Source of the DNA: Lachnospiraceae bacterium
Lineage (GTDB): Bacteria > Bacillota > Clostridia > Lachnospirales > Lachnospiraceae
Reading direction: 5' to 3'
Assembly (NCBI GenBank): GCA_022845895.1
Contig: AP025573.1
Span: 1,522,501 to 1,586,500, forward strand
Length of the DNA: 64,000 bases
Shown here piece by piece: positions 45,325-53,861 of the stretch. Position numbers and translations under genes: made by a program. Every line of letters starts with the position of its first letter. The stretch's first letter is position 1. A model generated the notes under the pieces. That model was given only the letters and a program-made list of their open reading frames with translations. It did no database searches and had not been told where the DNA came from.

Positions 45325-46539
45325 ATGAAAAAAGCATTGCTGTTATTAAAAAATTTCATATTCATATTTATAGTGATAGCACTTTTTTCCTATATAATTT
45401 GTATGAAATTCTATCCCGATAAAATGAAGGAATTGACAGGCTTTCAAACGTATGTCATCTTGACAGACAGTATGGAGCCTACAATTCCGGTAGGATCTCT
45501 CGTTATTGACAGATGTCTTGATGATGAGGATGAGATAAAAGAGAATACTATTATATCTTTTAATGTAGACCGCCTTGGTGATGATGTCATCTTCACCCAT
45601 TATTTTAAAAAGAAGGAAGTTGATGAGAGCGGCAAGGAGCGGTATTACACACAGGCGGAAAATGCAGACCGCTATGATGATTATAAAACTTACAGGGAAG
45701 ATATATTAGGAACATATATGTTTCACATTCCATATGCAGGAAAGGTCGTCCAGTTCCTGCAGAGTCCTTTTGCCTTGCTGGAGCTTGGGATTATACTTAT
45801 TATACTGCTTATCCATCATCTGCTCTGGAATAAGTTCGACAGGGAAGAAAAGGCACAGATGGAATTACAGATGGCCGAAAATGCTGGTGATCTGGTATTA
45901 GATGCACCTGATTCAGCACCTGAACAGACAAATGAGAAACCAGGGGATGAGCGGCCCGTGCAGATGACAGAGTCAGATGACGGTGTAGTCAAAGTGTCAA
46001 CGGAAGCAGGTACAGAGACAGAAGAAGTGCCGGAAGTACCGTATATCGTCAATGACGTATTATTCGGCTACCGCACGGCAGCATCGTCCGGGGCTTTTGA
46101 AAATAGCAGTGCAGGATTCACGCTGACGGTAGGAAGGAATGGGATCCTTCGACTTGAAGTACATAAAAAGAAAGAGGGCAGCACGAAGATTGCGGTCGTT
46201 ACACTTCGCAAGAAGAGCATTAATAAGATTAAGAGAATAATGAAGGACAGTGTGCTTGTTATTCAGAATCTGCCGGAGACGCTGGATAATGGATATTCTG
46301 TCGGGACGGGCAGTTTCTTCATCTTCTGTGGCAGGGAGGTGGCAGCCTGGAACATAAAGCGTAATAATATAAAAAAGACGAGATTGAAAGACTACGAATA
46401 TTATAAAAAGTATAAAAAGAATATGCAGTACGAAAATGATGTGCTGGATATTTTTAAAAAGGTCAAAACTGTTTTAAAAGAGGAAGGCATTAAATTAAAT
46501 CTTGATTCAGTGGAGATAAAGGCTGGAAAACAGAGCTAG
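45325..46539 (+). CDS. Signal peptidase I of the SipW/ER type with a long C-terminal extension
   Basis: 404 residues, about twice the family length. TM1 at about 8-28; catalytic S49 in LTDSMEPTIPVGSLV; H92 in IFTHYF takes the place of the bacterial lysine, defining the Ser-His ER/SipW class; the usual TKGDAN box is changed to TQAENADRYDD. TM2 at about 150-168. The remaining 235 residues are cytoplasmic by topology: an acidic linker (about 180-235), then a folded domain (about 240-404) with VLFGYRTAASSGAF and many lysines that I do not recognise. Its likely substrate is the gene before it. Confidence 0.8.
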   Translation: MKKALLLLKNFIFIFIVIALFSYIICMKFYPDKMKELTGFQTYVILTDSMEPTIPVGSLVIDRCLDDEDEIKENTIISFNVDRLGDDVIFTHYFKKKEVDESGKERYYTQAENADRYDDYKTYREDILGTYMFHIPYAGKVVQFLQSPFALLELGIILIILLIHHLLWNKFDREEKAQMELQMAENAGDLVLDAPDSAPEQTNEKPGDERPVQMTESDDGVVKVSTEAGTETEEVPEVPYIVNDVLFGYRTAASSGAFENSSAGFTLTVGRNGILRLEVHKKKEGSTKIAVVTLRKKSINKIKRIMKDSVLVIQNLPETLDNGYSVGTGSFFIFCGREVAAWNIKRNNIKKTRLKDYEYYKKYKKNMQYENDVLDIFKKVKTVLKEEGIKLNLDSVEIKAGKQS

Positions 46540-46569
46540 CAGGGGGCGGGCAAGCGTCCCGCCTCTGCT
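46538..46569 (+). terminator. Terminator-like hairpin after the signal peptidase gene
   Basis: AGCAGGGGGCGGG pairs with CCCGCCTCTGCT (46558-46569) with small irregularities; little T follows. Confidence 0.5.
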
Positions 46570-46626
46570 GTAATATTGTTATAATACAAGGGAAAAATAA
46601 AAATGAAAAATATCCCAAGAAAAGTG

Positions 46627-46655
46627 TTGACAAATAGAAGAGTATATAGTATATT
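46627..46655 (+). promoter_or_regulatory. Promoter of the tRNA gene
   Basis: Consensus TTGACA (46627-46632), 17-bp spacer, TATATT (46650-46655). Confidence 0.75.
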
Positions 46656-46689
46656 AATTATTGTTCTGAGGAACAAAAACACAACATAT

Positions 46690-46762
46690 GCGACAGTGGC
46701 TCAGTTGGTAGAGTACGACCTTGCCAAGGTCGGGGTCGCGGGTTCGAACCCCGTCTGTCGCT
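46690..46762 (+). tRNA. tRNA-Gly (anticodon GCC)
   Basis: Acceptor arms GCGACAG (46690-46696) and CTGTCGC (46755-46761) with discriminator T. Anticodon arm CGACC-TTGCCAA-GGTCG gives anticodon GCC, reading GGC and GGT. T arm contains GGTTCGAACCC. CCA is not encoded. A single tRNA gene on its own promoter. Confidence 0.95.
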
Positions 46763-46987
46763 TTGAACATCTAATATTTGAGGTGCTTTCGCTGCTTTGC
46801 TTAAAAAGTACGATTGGAAGTACAGTTGATGACAATAGATACTGAAATAATAATCCAAGCATATTGGGAGATTATTTCGGTATCTATTTTGGTTTTAGGA
46901 ATATTTGTCTTTCGTTCTGATTGCGGTGATGATATACTGAGTATAGAGAGACATGTGAATCATTCTAATTGTATCAGGAGGTGGATT

Positions 46988-47365
46988 ATGAGTAATAGAG
47001 AACGCCAAATGCAGATATTAAAAGAGATACTGGTAGAAGATTTTGAAGCAAAGGAAGCCGGGATGCGCGGGGGCAGTACGTTGTTCGAAGTGACTTCTAT
47101 CAAAGGGGTAGAGATTCCGGAAGGTCTTACTGTCATCGTTAATTATGATGATTGTGGAAAAGTGAGATGGGTTGGCCCGTCCGTCCCTCTCTACATGCCG
47201 AATGTCTCGGAGGAAATCGATGATATGCGCTTTATGGGGAACCTGAATGTGTTTGTCATGAAGAAAAAGAAGGTGCTTAAGCAGATACACAGATCTCTCG
47301 ATGGAGAGGCATTTGCTAAGAGGGAGAACACATGCAGCCTGAGAGAATTACTGATATGTGAGTAG
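46988..47365 (+). CDS. Hypothetical protein, 125 aa
   Basis: Starts MSNRERQMQILKEILVEDFEAKEAGMRGG after CAGGAGGTG, giving a good translation signal; the longer ORF from 46814 lacks one. Mixed charge, no membrane helix. Contains GVEIPEGLTVIVNYDDCGKVRWVGPSVPLYM, a beta-rich middle, and a basic helix MKKKKVLKQIHRSL. No family recognised. It stands alone between a tRNA and hom and ends before a clear terminator. Confidence 0.65.
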   Translation: MSNRERQMQILKEILVEDFEAKEAGMRGGSTLFEVTSIKGVEIPEGLTVIVNYDDCGKVRWVGPSVPLYMPNVSEEIDDMRFMGNLNVFVMKKKKVLKQIHRSLDGEAFAKRENTCSLRELLICE

Positions 47366-47431
47366 ATGAAGCTGCAGATATGACATTCTGGTTCATGGCT
47401 GCTACAGAGCATCAGAGCAGCTTACGATATG

Positions 47432-47460
47432 GCAGGTCCCGGATTGGGGATCTGCTTTTT
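47432..47460 (+). terminator. Intrinsic terminator
   Basis: GCAGGTCCC (47432-47440) / GGGGATCTGC (47446-47455) with G-U pairing, then TTTTT. The rest of the 273-bp gap to hom holds an extended -10 candidate TGGTATACT (47528-47536) and nothing else I can support. Confidence 0.8.
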
Positions 47461-47638
47461 CTTTCGGACTCAATACAGAAATGGAGAGTTTCTGGAATAT
47501 ATGATACTGGAAGTCGCATTTCAATTGTGGTATACTTTACATCATGACCTGATATCAGGGTATGAACTGCTATGGCCCACGGTGGCGTGGCATCCATGGT
47601 TAGCAGTTATGAATTAAGGAAACGGACGGTGATAATAT

Positions 47639-48925
47639 ATGACAGAAAAAAGAACAGTCAAAGTAGCGCTTCTCGGGCTGGGAACAGTCGGAAGCGGGGT
47701 ATACAAGTTAATTGAGAGACAGCAGAAAGAGATGGTGCACAAAGTTGGTGCGGACCTTCGCATCAAAAAGATACTTGTACATAATATAGGCAAGAAGAGG
47801 GATGGCGTGGAGGCGTCTCTGCTGACCGACAGGTGGGAAGATATCATAGATGACAAGGAGATAGAGATTGTCATTGAAGTGATGGGAGGAATAGAGCCGG
47901 CCAGGACGATGATACTTGAGGCGCTTAATTCCGGAAAGAATGTCGTCACAGCCAACAAAGACCTTGTGGCTGAGTATGGAAAAGAGCTGCTGGACGCAGC
48001 TGAGAACAATGGCGTGGATTTTCTCTTCGAAGCTGCGGTTGCAGGGGGGATTCCGATTATCCGTCCGTTGAAACAGTGCCTGGCGTCTAATGAGATAGAC
48101 GAAGTGATTGGAATCATTAATGGAACGACCAACTATATTCTGACAAAAATGTTCGAGGACGGCATGGACTTTAAAGAAGCGCTTGCGAAGGCGACGGAAC
48201 TTGGCTATGCGGAAGCCGACCCCACGGCAGATATAGAAGGGCTTGATGCAGGGCGGAAGGTGGCTATAATGGCGTCTATCGCTTTTCATTCCAGGGTAGT
48301 GTTCTCTGATGTATACACGGAGGGCATAACCGGAATTACGGCCAGAGACATTCAGTATGCACAGGAGTTTAAAAGTGTGATTAAACTGCTCGGTGTTGCG
48401 CATAATACAGAAGACGGCATAGAGGTAGGAGTCTATCCGATGCTGCTCCCAAAGGACCATCCGCTGGCGTCGGTCCGGGATTCTTTCAACGCGGTCTTTG
48501 TCCATGGCGACGCGGTCGATGACGCTATGTTCTACGGAAGAGGGGCAGGAGAGTTCCCGACGGCAAGTGCGGTCATGGGCGATGTCATAGATGTGGCAAG
48601 GGATATCCAGTACCACTGTACGGGCAGGATCAGCTGCACATGCTACAGGACGACGCCAATCAAGAAGTTCGATGATGTGAAAAATAAGTTTTTCCTACGG
48701 ATGCAGGTGGATAACAAGCCGGGAGTTCTGGCTGCGATTGCAAGCGTGTTTGGCGTCCACAAGGTAAGCATATCGAAAGTCGTACAGAAGATAATCAAGG
48801 ACGGGACAGCAGAGCTTGTCATCGTTACGGAAGCGGTGAAAGAATATCATATGAAGGATGCGCTGGAGCACTTGAAGGATATGGAGACGACTCGGGAGAT
48901 AAGCAGTATCATCCGGGAGTATTAG
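47639..48925 (+). CDS. hom: Homoserine dehydrogenase
   Basis: 428 residues. NAD(P)-binding LLGLGTVGSGVYKL at the N-terminus, VVTANKDLVAEYG, FEAAVAGGIPIIRPL and the catalytic region GIINGTTNYILTKMFEDG...YAEADPTADIEGLDAGRK; a C-terminal ACT domain (about 345-428, QVDNKPGVLAAIASVFGVHKVSI) gives feedback control, normally by threonine. It reduces aspartate semialdehyde to homoserine. The Shine-Dalgarno is weak (AAGGAAACGG). The next gene, a MATE pump, follows after 16 nt. Confidence 0.95.
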   Translation: MTEKRTVKVALLGLGTVGSGVYKLIERQQKEMVHKVGADLRIKKILVHNIGKKRDGVEASLLTDRWEDIIDDKEIEIVIEVMGGIEPARTMILEALNSGKNVVTANKDLVAEYGKELLDAAENNGVDFLFEAAVAGGIPIIRPLKQCLASNEIDEVIGIINGTTNYILTKMFEDGMDFKEALAKATELGYAEADPTADIEGLDAGRKVAIMASIAFHSRVVFSDVYTEGITGITARDIQYAQEFKSVIKLLGVAHNTEDGIEVGVYPMLLPKDHPLASVRDSFNAVFVHGDAVDDAMFYGRGAGEFPTASAVMGDVIDVARDIQYHCTGRISCTCYRTTPIKKFDDVKNKFFLRMQVDNKPGVLAAIASVFGVHKVSISKVVQKIIKDGTAELVIVTEAVKEYHMKDALEHLKDMETTREISSIIREY

Positions 48926-48941
48926 GAGTTAAAGATTTGAT

Positions 48942-50330
48942 ATGGAAGAGTTAGTAAAACAGAATCCGCTGGCGTCTGAAAGAGTGGGCAGGCTGATAGC
49001 AAAATTTGCGGTTCCGGCAATCATCAGTATGCTTGTCAGTTCGCTTTATAATATAGTGGACCAGATCTTCATAGGACAAGGGGTAGGCATGCTTGGAAAT
49101 GCGGCGACGAACATTGCATTTCCGGTGTCTATCATCTGTACGGCGACAGCCCTTCTGCTCGGTATCGGAAGCGCTTCTAATTACAACCTGGAGTCTGGTG
49201 CAGGTAATCCGGAGCGTGCGGCCAGGATAGCAGGGACAGGCCTGTCCCTGCTTGCGGTGAGCGGTGTGCTCATTGCCGGTGTCGTGCTCATATTCTTATA
49301 TCCGCTGCTGCATCTGTTTGGCGTCACGCCGGACGTGCTGCCGTATGCCCTGGATTATACAGGGATAACGGCATTCGGCATCCCGTTCCTTGTGCTGACG
49401 ACCGGAGGGAACCACCTCATCCGGGCGGACAGAAGTCCGACCTATTCCATGACGTGCATGCTCACGGGAGCAATCATCAACACGATTCTGGATCCGCTTT
49501 TTATCTTCGGATTCCACTGGGGGATTAAAGGGGCAGCCTGGGCGACGATTATCGGGCAGATTATCTCCGGAATTATGGTGATTATCTATTTTATGAAGAT
49601 TCGTCACATGGAGCTTACGGCTTCCATGATGCGGCCGAAGGGGATTTATCTCAAGGCAATCATGTCACTTGGGATGGCGGCGTGTATCAATCAGATTGCC
49701 ATGGCTGCCGTACAGATTGTAATGAATAATACGCTGCGCCACTATGGAGCGTCCTCAATCTATGGTACGGACATTCCGCTCGCCTGCGTAGGGATCATAT
49801 CAAAGGTGAACATGGTCTTCATGGCTATCTGTATCGGAATATCCCAGGGGTGCCAGCCGATTTGGGGATTCAACTATGGTGCAGGTAATTTCGGGAGGGT
49901 GAAGGAAACATATAAGAAGGCGGCGGTCATCTCTCTTGCGGTTGGAATTATATTTTTCTCGGCATTCCAGATATTCCCGAGACAGATTGTCAGCATATTC
50001 GGCAGTGGCAGTGAGGAATATTTCCATTTTGCGGAACGGTATTTCCGCATCTTTATGCTAATGACGTTTATAAACGGCTTGCAGCCGATGTCATCCGGAT
50101 TCTTTACGTCTATCGGAAAGGCGAAGCTTGGTATCGTGGTGTCTCTTACGAGGCAGGTCATATTCCTGCTGCCGCTGATTGTGCTTTTTCCGCTGTTCAT
50201 GGGAATTGACGGAGTCATGTATGCAGGGCCGATTGCGGATGCGGCGGCCGCGGCGGTCGCGATTGCATATGCGTACCGTGAACTGAAAAAGTTTGGCCAT
50301 TGCCCTTCGCAGGATAATATGCTAGAATAA
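48942..50330 (+). CDS. MATE family efflux transporter
   Basis: 462 residues with about twelve membrane helices. MATE signatures include PAIISMLVSSLYNIVDQIFIGQGVGMLG, LGIGSASNYNLESGAGN and GISQGCQPIWGFNYGAGNFGRVKETYKKA. It exports organic cations or related compounds in exchange for sodium or protons; the substrate is unknown. It lies directly behind hom with a short spacing, so the two may share a transcript, with no obvious functional link. A THF riboswitch follows for the next gene. Confidence 0.92.
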   Translation: MEELVKQNPLASERVGRLIAKFAVPAIISMLVSSLYNIVDQIFIGQGVGMLGNAATNIAFPVSIICTATALLLGIGSASNYNLESGAGNPERAARIAGTGLSLLAVSGVLIAGVVLIFLYPLLHLFGVTPDVLPYALDYTGITAFGIPFLVLTTGGNHLIRADRSPTYSMTCMLTGAIINTILDPLFIFGFHWGIKGAAWATIIGQIISGIMVIIYFMKIRHMELTASMMRPKGIYLKAIMSLGMAACINQIAMAAVQIVMNNTLRHYGASSIYGTDIPLACVGIISKVNMVFMAICIGISQGCQPIWGFNYGAGNFGRVKETYKKAAVISLAVGIIFFSAFQIFPRQIVSIFGSGSEEYFHFAERYFRIFMLMTFINGLQPMSSGFFTSIGKAKLGIVVSLTRQVIFLLPLIVLFPLFMGIDGVMYAGPIADAAAAAVAIAYAYRELKKFGHCPSQDNMLE

Positions 50331-50353
50331 AAAGGTAAAAATTAAATAAGAAA

Positions 50354-50453
50354 AGCAGAGTAGAGATATGTGCGTTAAGTGCCAGCCGGACGGGGAGTTG
50401 CCGGCAGGACGAAAAGCATGGAGCTTGCGGTACATATCTCGCATCCCGCTGCT
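50354..50453 (+). ncRNA. Tetrahydrofolate (THF-I) riboswitch
   Basis: The sequence follows the folT-type THF aptamer: closing stem AGCAG/CTGCT, AGAGTAGA near the start, the conserved GCGTTAAGTG (50382-50391), and GCATCCCGC at the 3' end. Directly downstream a hairpin GCTACACA...TGTGCGTAGC (50451-50486) forms the likely expression platform, ahead of the AAAGGAGGT ribosome binding site. The gene it controls is folT, exactly the expected regulon. Confidence 0.9.
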
Positions 50454-50520
50454 ACACATAGACAGAAGATATCTGCTGTGCGTAGCTTTAAGGAAAACTA
50501 CTGCAAAGGAGGTATTTTTT

Positions 50521-51084
50521 ATGAGAAAAATCAAGTCACTGTTCACGGACTCCTTTCAAGAGTTGAGAAGCTTAAAGACATTGGCGATGTCTGCCATGCT
50601 GCTTGCGATTGCGGTTGTGCTGGGGTTCTACACGCTGCAGCTTACCGACTACATCAAGATTGGTTTTGCGTATATCGCAAACGAGCTTGCCGGTATGATG
50701 TTCGGTCCGGCCGTGGGAGGCGTGGTAGGAGGTCTCGCGGATCTGGTAAAGTATCTGGTGAAGCCTACGGGTCCTTTCTTTCCCGGATTCACCATCAGCG
50801 GACTGCTCGGCGGCATCATCTATGGAATCGTGCTCTATAAGAAACCGCTCAGCATGAAGCGGATTATAGCTGCCAATGGGCTGGTGACGGTGCTCATCAA
50901 CCTGCTGCTGAATACGTACTGGCTCACATTGCTGTACGGCAATACGTTTGTTGCGCTTCTACCGGCCAGGGTTGTGAAGCAGATAATCATGCTGCCGATT
51001 GAGGTGGTCCTGTTCTATGCGGTGGCGAAAGTGCTCTCCAGGGCACACCTGTTTGCAGGCGGAGGGAGAGTCGCAAAGCAGTAG
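50521..51084 (+). CDS. folT: Folate ECF transporter S component FolT
   Basis: 187 residues, about six membrane helices. Begins MRKIKSLFTDSFQELRSLKTLAMSAMLLAIAVVLGF, contains IKIGFAYIANELAGMMFGPAVGGVVGGLADLVKYLVKPTGPFFPGFTISGLLGGIIYG, typical of ECF S proteins for folate. It binds folate and docks on the shared EcfA-EcfA'-EcfT module encoded elsewhere. The start at 50521 has AAAGGAGGT; an upstream in-frame ATG at 50368 lies inside the riboswitch. Controlled by the THF riboswitch, so made when reduced folate is scarce. Confidence 0.93.
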   Translation: MRKIKSLFTDSFQELRSLKTLAMSAMLLAIAVVLGFYTLQLTDYIKIGFAYIANELAGMMFGPAVGGVVGGLADLVKYLVKPTGPFFPGFTISGLLGGIIYGIVLYKKPLSMKRIIAANGLVTVLINLLLNTYWLTLLYGNTFVALLPARVVKQIIMLPIEVVLFYAVAKVLSRAHLFAGGGRVAKQ

Positions 51085-51128
51085 GCGGCTAAGAATATGC
51101 GGGCCGGGAGGTCCGGCAAGTTAAGAAT

Positions 51129-51167
51129 CAGGGCAAGTGTCGTGGCAGCCGCCGGACATTTGCCCTG
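51129..51167 (+). terminator. Hairpin after folT
   Basis: CAGGGCAAGTGTC (51129-51141) / GGACATTTGCCCTG (51154-51167), strong stem with one G-U, T-poor tail. Confidence 0.5.
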
Positions 51168-51234
51168 TTGTCATGCTGCCCTGTTGCTATGCTAAGGTTG
51201 AGAAGATGACGAGGAATAGAGGAGGAGAGAACAG

Positions 51235-51948
51235 ATGCCGGTTGGAGTGATTGTGGACAGCGTATGCGTATTTGTGGGAGGGATAGCAGGAGCGCTTCTC
51301 GGGAAGCGGCTCGGCAAGAATCTGTGCAATACGCTGACGCTTGTATTTGGCGTGTGCAGTATGACATTGGGCATCATGAGCATCATTAAGATGGAACAGA
51401 TGCCGGCCGTCATATTTGCCGTCATACTCGGGACGCTCGCCGGAGAGCTGCTGCGTCTGGAAGACAACATCGCATTGGCGGCGGAGAAGGTACAGGCGCC
51501 GGTGGCGAGAATCATGAAGACAGATACGAAGGACAGTAAAGACACATTTATGGCAGAGTTCATCAGCATCCTCGTATTGTTCTGCGCCAGCGGCACCGGC
51601 ATATTCGGGGCACTGCAGTCGGGCATCACAGGAGACCATACTATCCTCATATCAAAAGCCATACTGGATCTGTTTACGGCGGCCATATTCGCCGCAAGCC
51701 TCGGGTTTATCGTCTCGCTCGTTGCAGTCCCCCAGTTTGTCATACTGCTCCTGCTGTTTCTGTGCGCAGGACTCATCATGCCGATGACGACAGACAGGAT
51801 GCTGGCGGACTTCACGGCCTGCGGAGGCATCCTCATGCTGGCAACCGGTTTCCGGATTGCAGGAATCAAACGCTTCCCTGTCGCCAATATGCTGCCCGCC
51901 ATGGCACTCGCCATGCCATTTTCGTGGATATGGACCCAGATAATGTAA
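51235..51948 (+). CDS. DUF554 family membrane protein
   Basis: 237 residues with six to seven hydrophobic segments. Signature parts of DUF554 (YdfK-like): GVIVDSVCVFVGGIAGALLGKRL, FGVCSMTLGIMSIIK, FCASGTGIFGALQSGITGDHTILISKAILDLFTAAIFAASLG and the C-terminal ATGFRIAGIKRFPVANMLPAMALA. Function is not established; a transporter role is often guessed. AGGAGGAGAGAACAG before the ATG. Nine nucleotides after the stop begins a 21-bp-arm palindrome. Confidence 0.9.
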   Translation: MPVGVIVDSVCVFVGGIAGALLGKRLGKNLCNTLTLVFGVCSMTLGIMSIIKMEQMPAVIFAVILGTLAGELLRLEDNIALAAEKVQAPVARIMKTDTKDSKDTFMAEFISILVLFCASGTGIFGALQSGITGDHTILISKAILDLFTAAIFAASLGFIVSLVAVPQFVILLLLFLCAGLIMPMTTDRMLADFTACGGILMLATGFRIAGIKRFPVANMLPAMALAMPFSWIWTQIM

Positions 51949-51956
51949 TCCGGAGC

Positions 51957-52002
51957 CGAGTTGGGGACGGGGGAAATTGAGATTTCCCCCGTCCCCAACT
52001 CG
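51957..52002. repeat. Perfect palindrome, 21-bp arms, GGGGACG type
   Basis: 51957-51977 and 51982-52002 are exact complements around TGAG; the arm contains GTTGGGGACGGGGG. TTTT follows on the plus strand, so it may also terminate DUF554 transcription. Confidence 0.92.
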
Positions 52003-52095
52003 TTTTGTGGTGTCCCCAAATGGCTTGACATTTTGACGAAAGTATAGCATGCTATATATGGATACTGTCGTTATACTAAGGATAAGGGTGATGGC

Positions 52096-52527
52096 ATGCA
52101 GGAAAGGCTACCGGTAGGTTTCGTATTTAAGCAGATTAACAATGTATATGAGAAGGAATTCAACAATTTGCTGCGGACGCTGGGCATTACAGCGTCACAG
52201 TGCGCAGTACTTGATTATCTGTTTTCCAGCAGGAAGGAAGAAGTGAACCAGAGGGATATCGAGAAGGCGCTCAGCCTTAAGAACCCTACGGTTACGGGAC
52301 TTCTGAAAAGGCTGGATGAAAAAGGGTTCATCCTGATCGTGCCGAGCAATAGAGATAAGAGATGCAAGATTGTATACCTGACGGAAAAGGCGTATGATAT
52401 CCAGCGCAGGATGGAGGCAGACCGGAAGAAGATAGATAAAAAGCTTACAATCGGCATGACGAAGAAAGAGAAAGAGGCGCTTCAGAAGATGCTCGGGAAA
52501 GTGCTTTACAACATATCAGACCCATAG
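52096..52527 (+). CDS. MarR family transcriptional regulator
   Basis: 143 residues with the MarR winged helix: ITASQCAVLDYLFSSRKEEVNQRDIEKALSLKNPTVTGLLKRLDEKGFILIVPSNRDKRCKIVYLTEKAY. The residues before and after form dimerisation helices. The wing DKRCK includes a cysteine, which in some MarR proteins senses oxidants. Target unknown; it is flanked by two palindromes and separated from the Fur-boxed operon downstream. The ribosome binding site is weak (AAGGGTGATGGC). Confidence 0.9.
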   Translation: MQERLPVGFVFKQINNVYEKEFNNLLRTLGITASQCAVLDYLFSSRKEEVNQRDIEKALSLKNPTVTGLLKRLDEKGFILIVPSNRDKRCKIVYLTEKAYDIQRRMEADRKKIDKKLTIGMTKKEKEALQKMLGKVLYNISDP

Positions 52528-52534
52528 GAGTTTC

Positions 52535-52620
52535 CAAAAGGGACAGGGCAAAGGCGAATTGGGGACGGAGGAAAATGAATTTTCCTCCGTCCCCAATTCG
52601 CCTTTGCCCTGTCCCTTTTG
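52535..52620. repeat. Perfect palindrome, 42-bp arms, GGGGACG type
   Basis: Every base of 52535-52576 pairs with 52579-52620 around a two-base centre. The arm contains both GGGACAGGGC and TTGGGGACGGAGG. It begins 8 nt after the marR stop. It is the longest of the five palindromes. Confidence 0.95.
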
Positions 52621-52661
52621 CATAATCGGAGTTTGTTGAGAAAAGACTATCAATAATTACA

Positions 52662-52722
52662 TTGCGCTTGCTATATAAATTTGCTTATGATATATTTGTT
52701 AATGTAAATGATAATCAATATC
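52662..52722 (+). promoter_or_regulatory. Promoter with Fur box
   Basis: TTGCGC (52662-52667), 18-bp spacer, TATGAT (52686-52691). GTAAATGATAATCAATATC at 52704-52722 matches 16 of 19 positions of the classical Fur box GATAATGATAATCATTATC, just downstream of the predicted transcription start, where a repressor would block initiation. Confidence 0.7.
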
Positions 52723-52751
52723 AATATATGGTATAAGGAAAGGGATTTGAT

Positions 52752-53360
52752 ATGCCTGTAGAAGTTGTAGCTTATATGCTGACAGTTGAAGATGTGAAGA
52801 GGCGGCTGCAGTTCCAGCTCATCCTGCAGTGTGCGCCGTTCTTGAAAGGGATTAAGGTTGCGTGTATTACGAACGTGGATAAGGATGTCTGTCAGGAACT
52901 CAGGATGGTGCTTGCAGGTACCGGAATCGAATATAGAATACTGGCTGTGAGAAAAGGCAGATGTCTGGTGTTTTTTTTCAGGCGGGCGGCCTTTGAGGAA
53001 TATCTCAACCGGAAGGATATCAGGGATTTTCTTTCTTTATATGGGTACGGATGTGCCGACAAGGAAGCGGACGTTGACGATATCCTGCAGAGGCTTTCCG
53101 CCAGAATCTGCTGCTATTCCAAGGAAGACATAGCGTTTCCGCATGAGATAGGAGCTTTCCTGGACTATCCTCTTGAGGATGTGAAGGGATTCATAGACAA
53201 CGGCGGCAGGAACTGCCTGATTACAGGATACTGGAAAGTGTACGGCGACCCGGAAAAGGCGCAGATGATATTTCTTGCGTATGACAAGGCAAAGACAAGT
53301 GCCGTGAATGAATTTCTGGCAGGCAAGCATATACGGGATATCGCATGTGAGGCAGCATAG
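52752..53360 (+). CDS. DUF3793 family protein
   Basis: 202 residues, soluble. Contains HEIGAFLDYPLEDVKGFIDNGGRNCLITGYWKVYGDPEKAQMIFLAYDKAK, the most conserved part of DUF3793, and an N-terminal QLILQCAPFLKGIKVACI. Function unknown. The family is repeatedly found with flavodoxins in Clostridia, and here flavodoxin follows after 38 nt and the operon begins with a Fur box, so a role in iron shortage is inferred. AAGGAAAGGG is a modest ribosome binding site. Confidence 0.85.
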   Translation: MPVEVVAYMLTVEDVKRRLQFQLILQCAPFLKGIKVACITNVDKDVCQELRMVLAGTGIEYRILAVRKGRCLVFFFRRAAFEEYLNRKDIRDFLSLYGYGCADKEADVDDILQRLSARICCYSKEDIAFPHEIGAFLDYPLEDVKGFIDNGGRNCLITGYWKVYGDPEKAQMIFLAYDKAKTSAVNEFLAGKHIRDIACEAA

Positions 53361-53398
53361 GAATATTGGAAAGTTGGCAAGTATAAGGAGGTACAGAT

Positions 53399-53830
53399 AT
53401 GAACATACCAGTAGTATATTGGAGTGGAACCGGCAATACGGAACAGATGGCAGAGGCTGTTGCGGAAGGAATCAAAGCCGCAGGGCAGGAGGCCGATCTG
53501 TGCAGGGTGGACAGAGCAGATGCCGGTAGGATGGCAGAGCTTAGAGCTTTTGCCCTTGGGTGCCCATCCATGGGAGCGGAAGAGCTGGAAGAAGGCGAGA
53601 TGGAGCCTTTTGTGCAGGCATTGGAAGGAAGCCTGTCCGGTAAGACGCTCCTACTGTTCGGCTCTTATGGATGGGGCGACGGCGAATGGATGAGAATGTG
53701 GGAAGAACGCATGAAGAACGCGGGAGCAGTACTGGTAAACGGAGAAGGCGTCATCGCAAATGAGGTACCCGACGATACGGCAGTGAAAGCATGTGAGGAT
53801 GCCGGCAAAGCGCTGGCGGCAGCAGTGTAG
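53399..53830 (+). CDS. Flavodoxin
   Basis: 143 residues. Phosphate-binding loop WSGTGNTEQMAEAVAEGI near residue 9, FMN-contact loops FALGCPSMGAEELEE and LFGSYGWGDGEWMRMWEERM. A short-chain flavodoxin that carries one or two electrons and can replace ferredoxin when iron is limiting, which suits the Fur box upstream. AAGGAGGTACAGAT before the ATG. Confidence 0.94.
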   Translation: MNIPVVYWSGTGNTEQMAEAVAEGIKAAGQEADLCRVDRADAGRMAELRAFALGCPSMGAEELEEGEMEPFVQALEGSLSGKTLLLFGSYGWGDGEWMRMWEERMKNAGAVLVNGEGVIANEVPDDTAVKACEDAGKALAAAV

Positions 53831-53861
53831 GCTGATTTGGCGAAAAAGGAGCGTGGCATAG

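Noticed and set aside
47429..47617. 62-codon ORF before hom
   Set aside because: Begins in a terminator, no ribosome binding site, no recognisable features.
50368..50520. N-terminal extension of FolT
   Set aside because: It would translate the THF riboswitch; the supported start is 50521.
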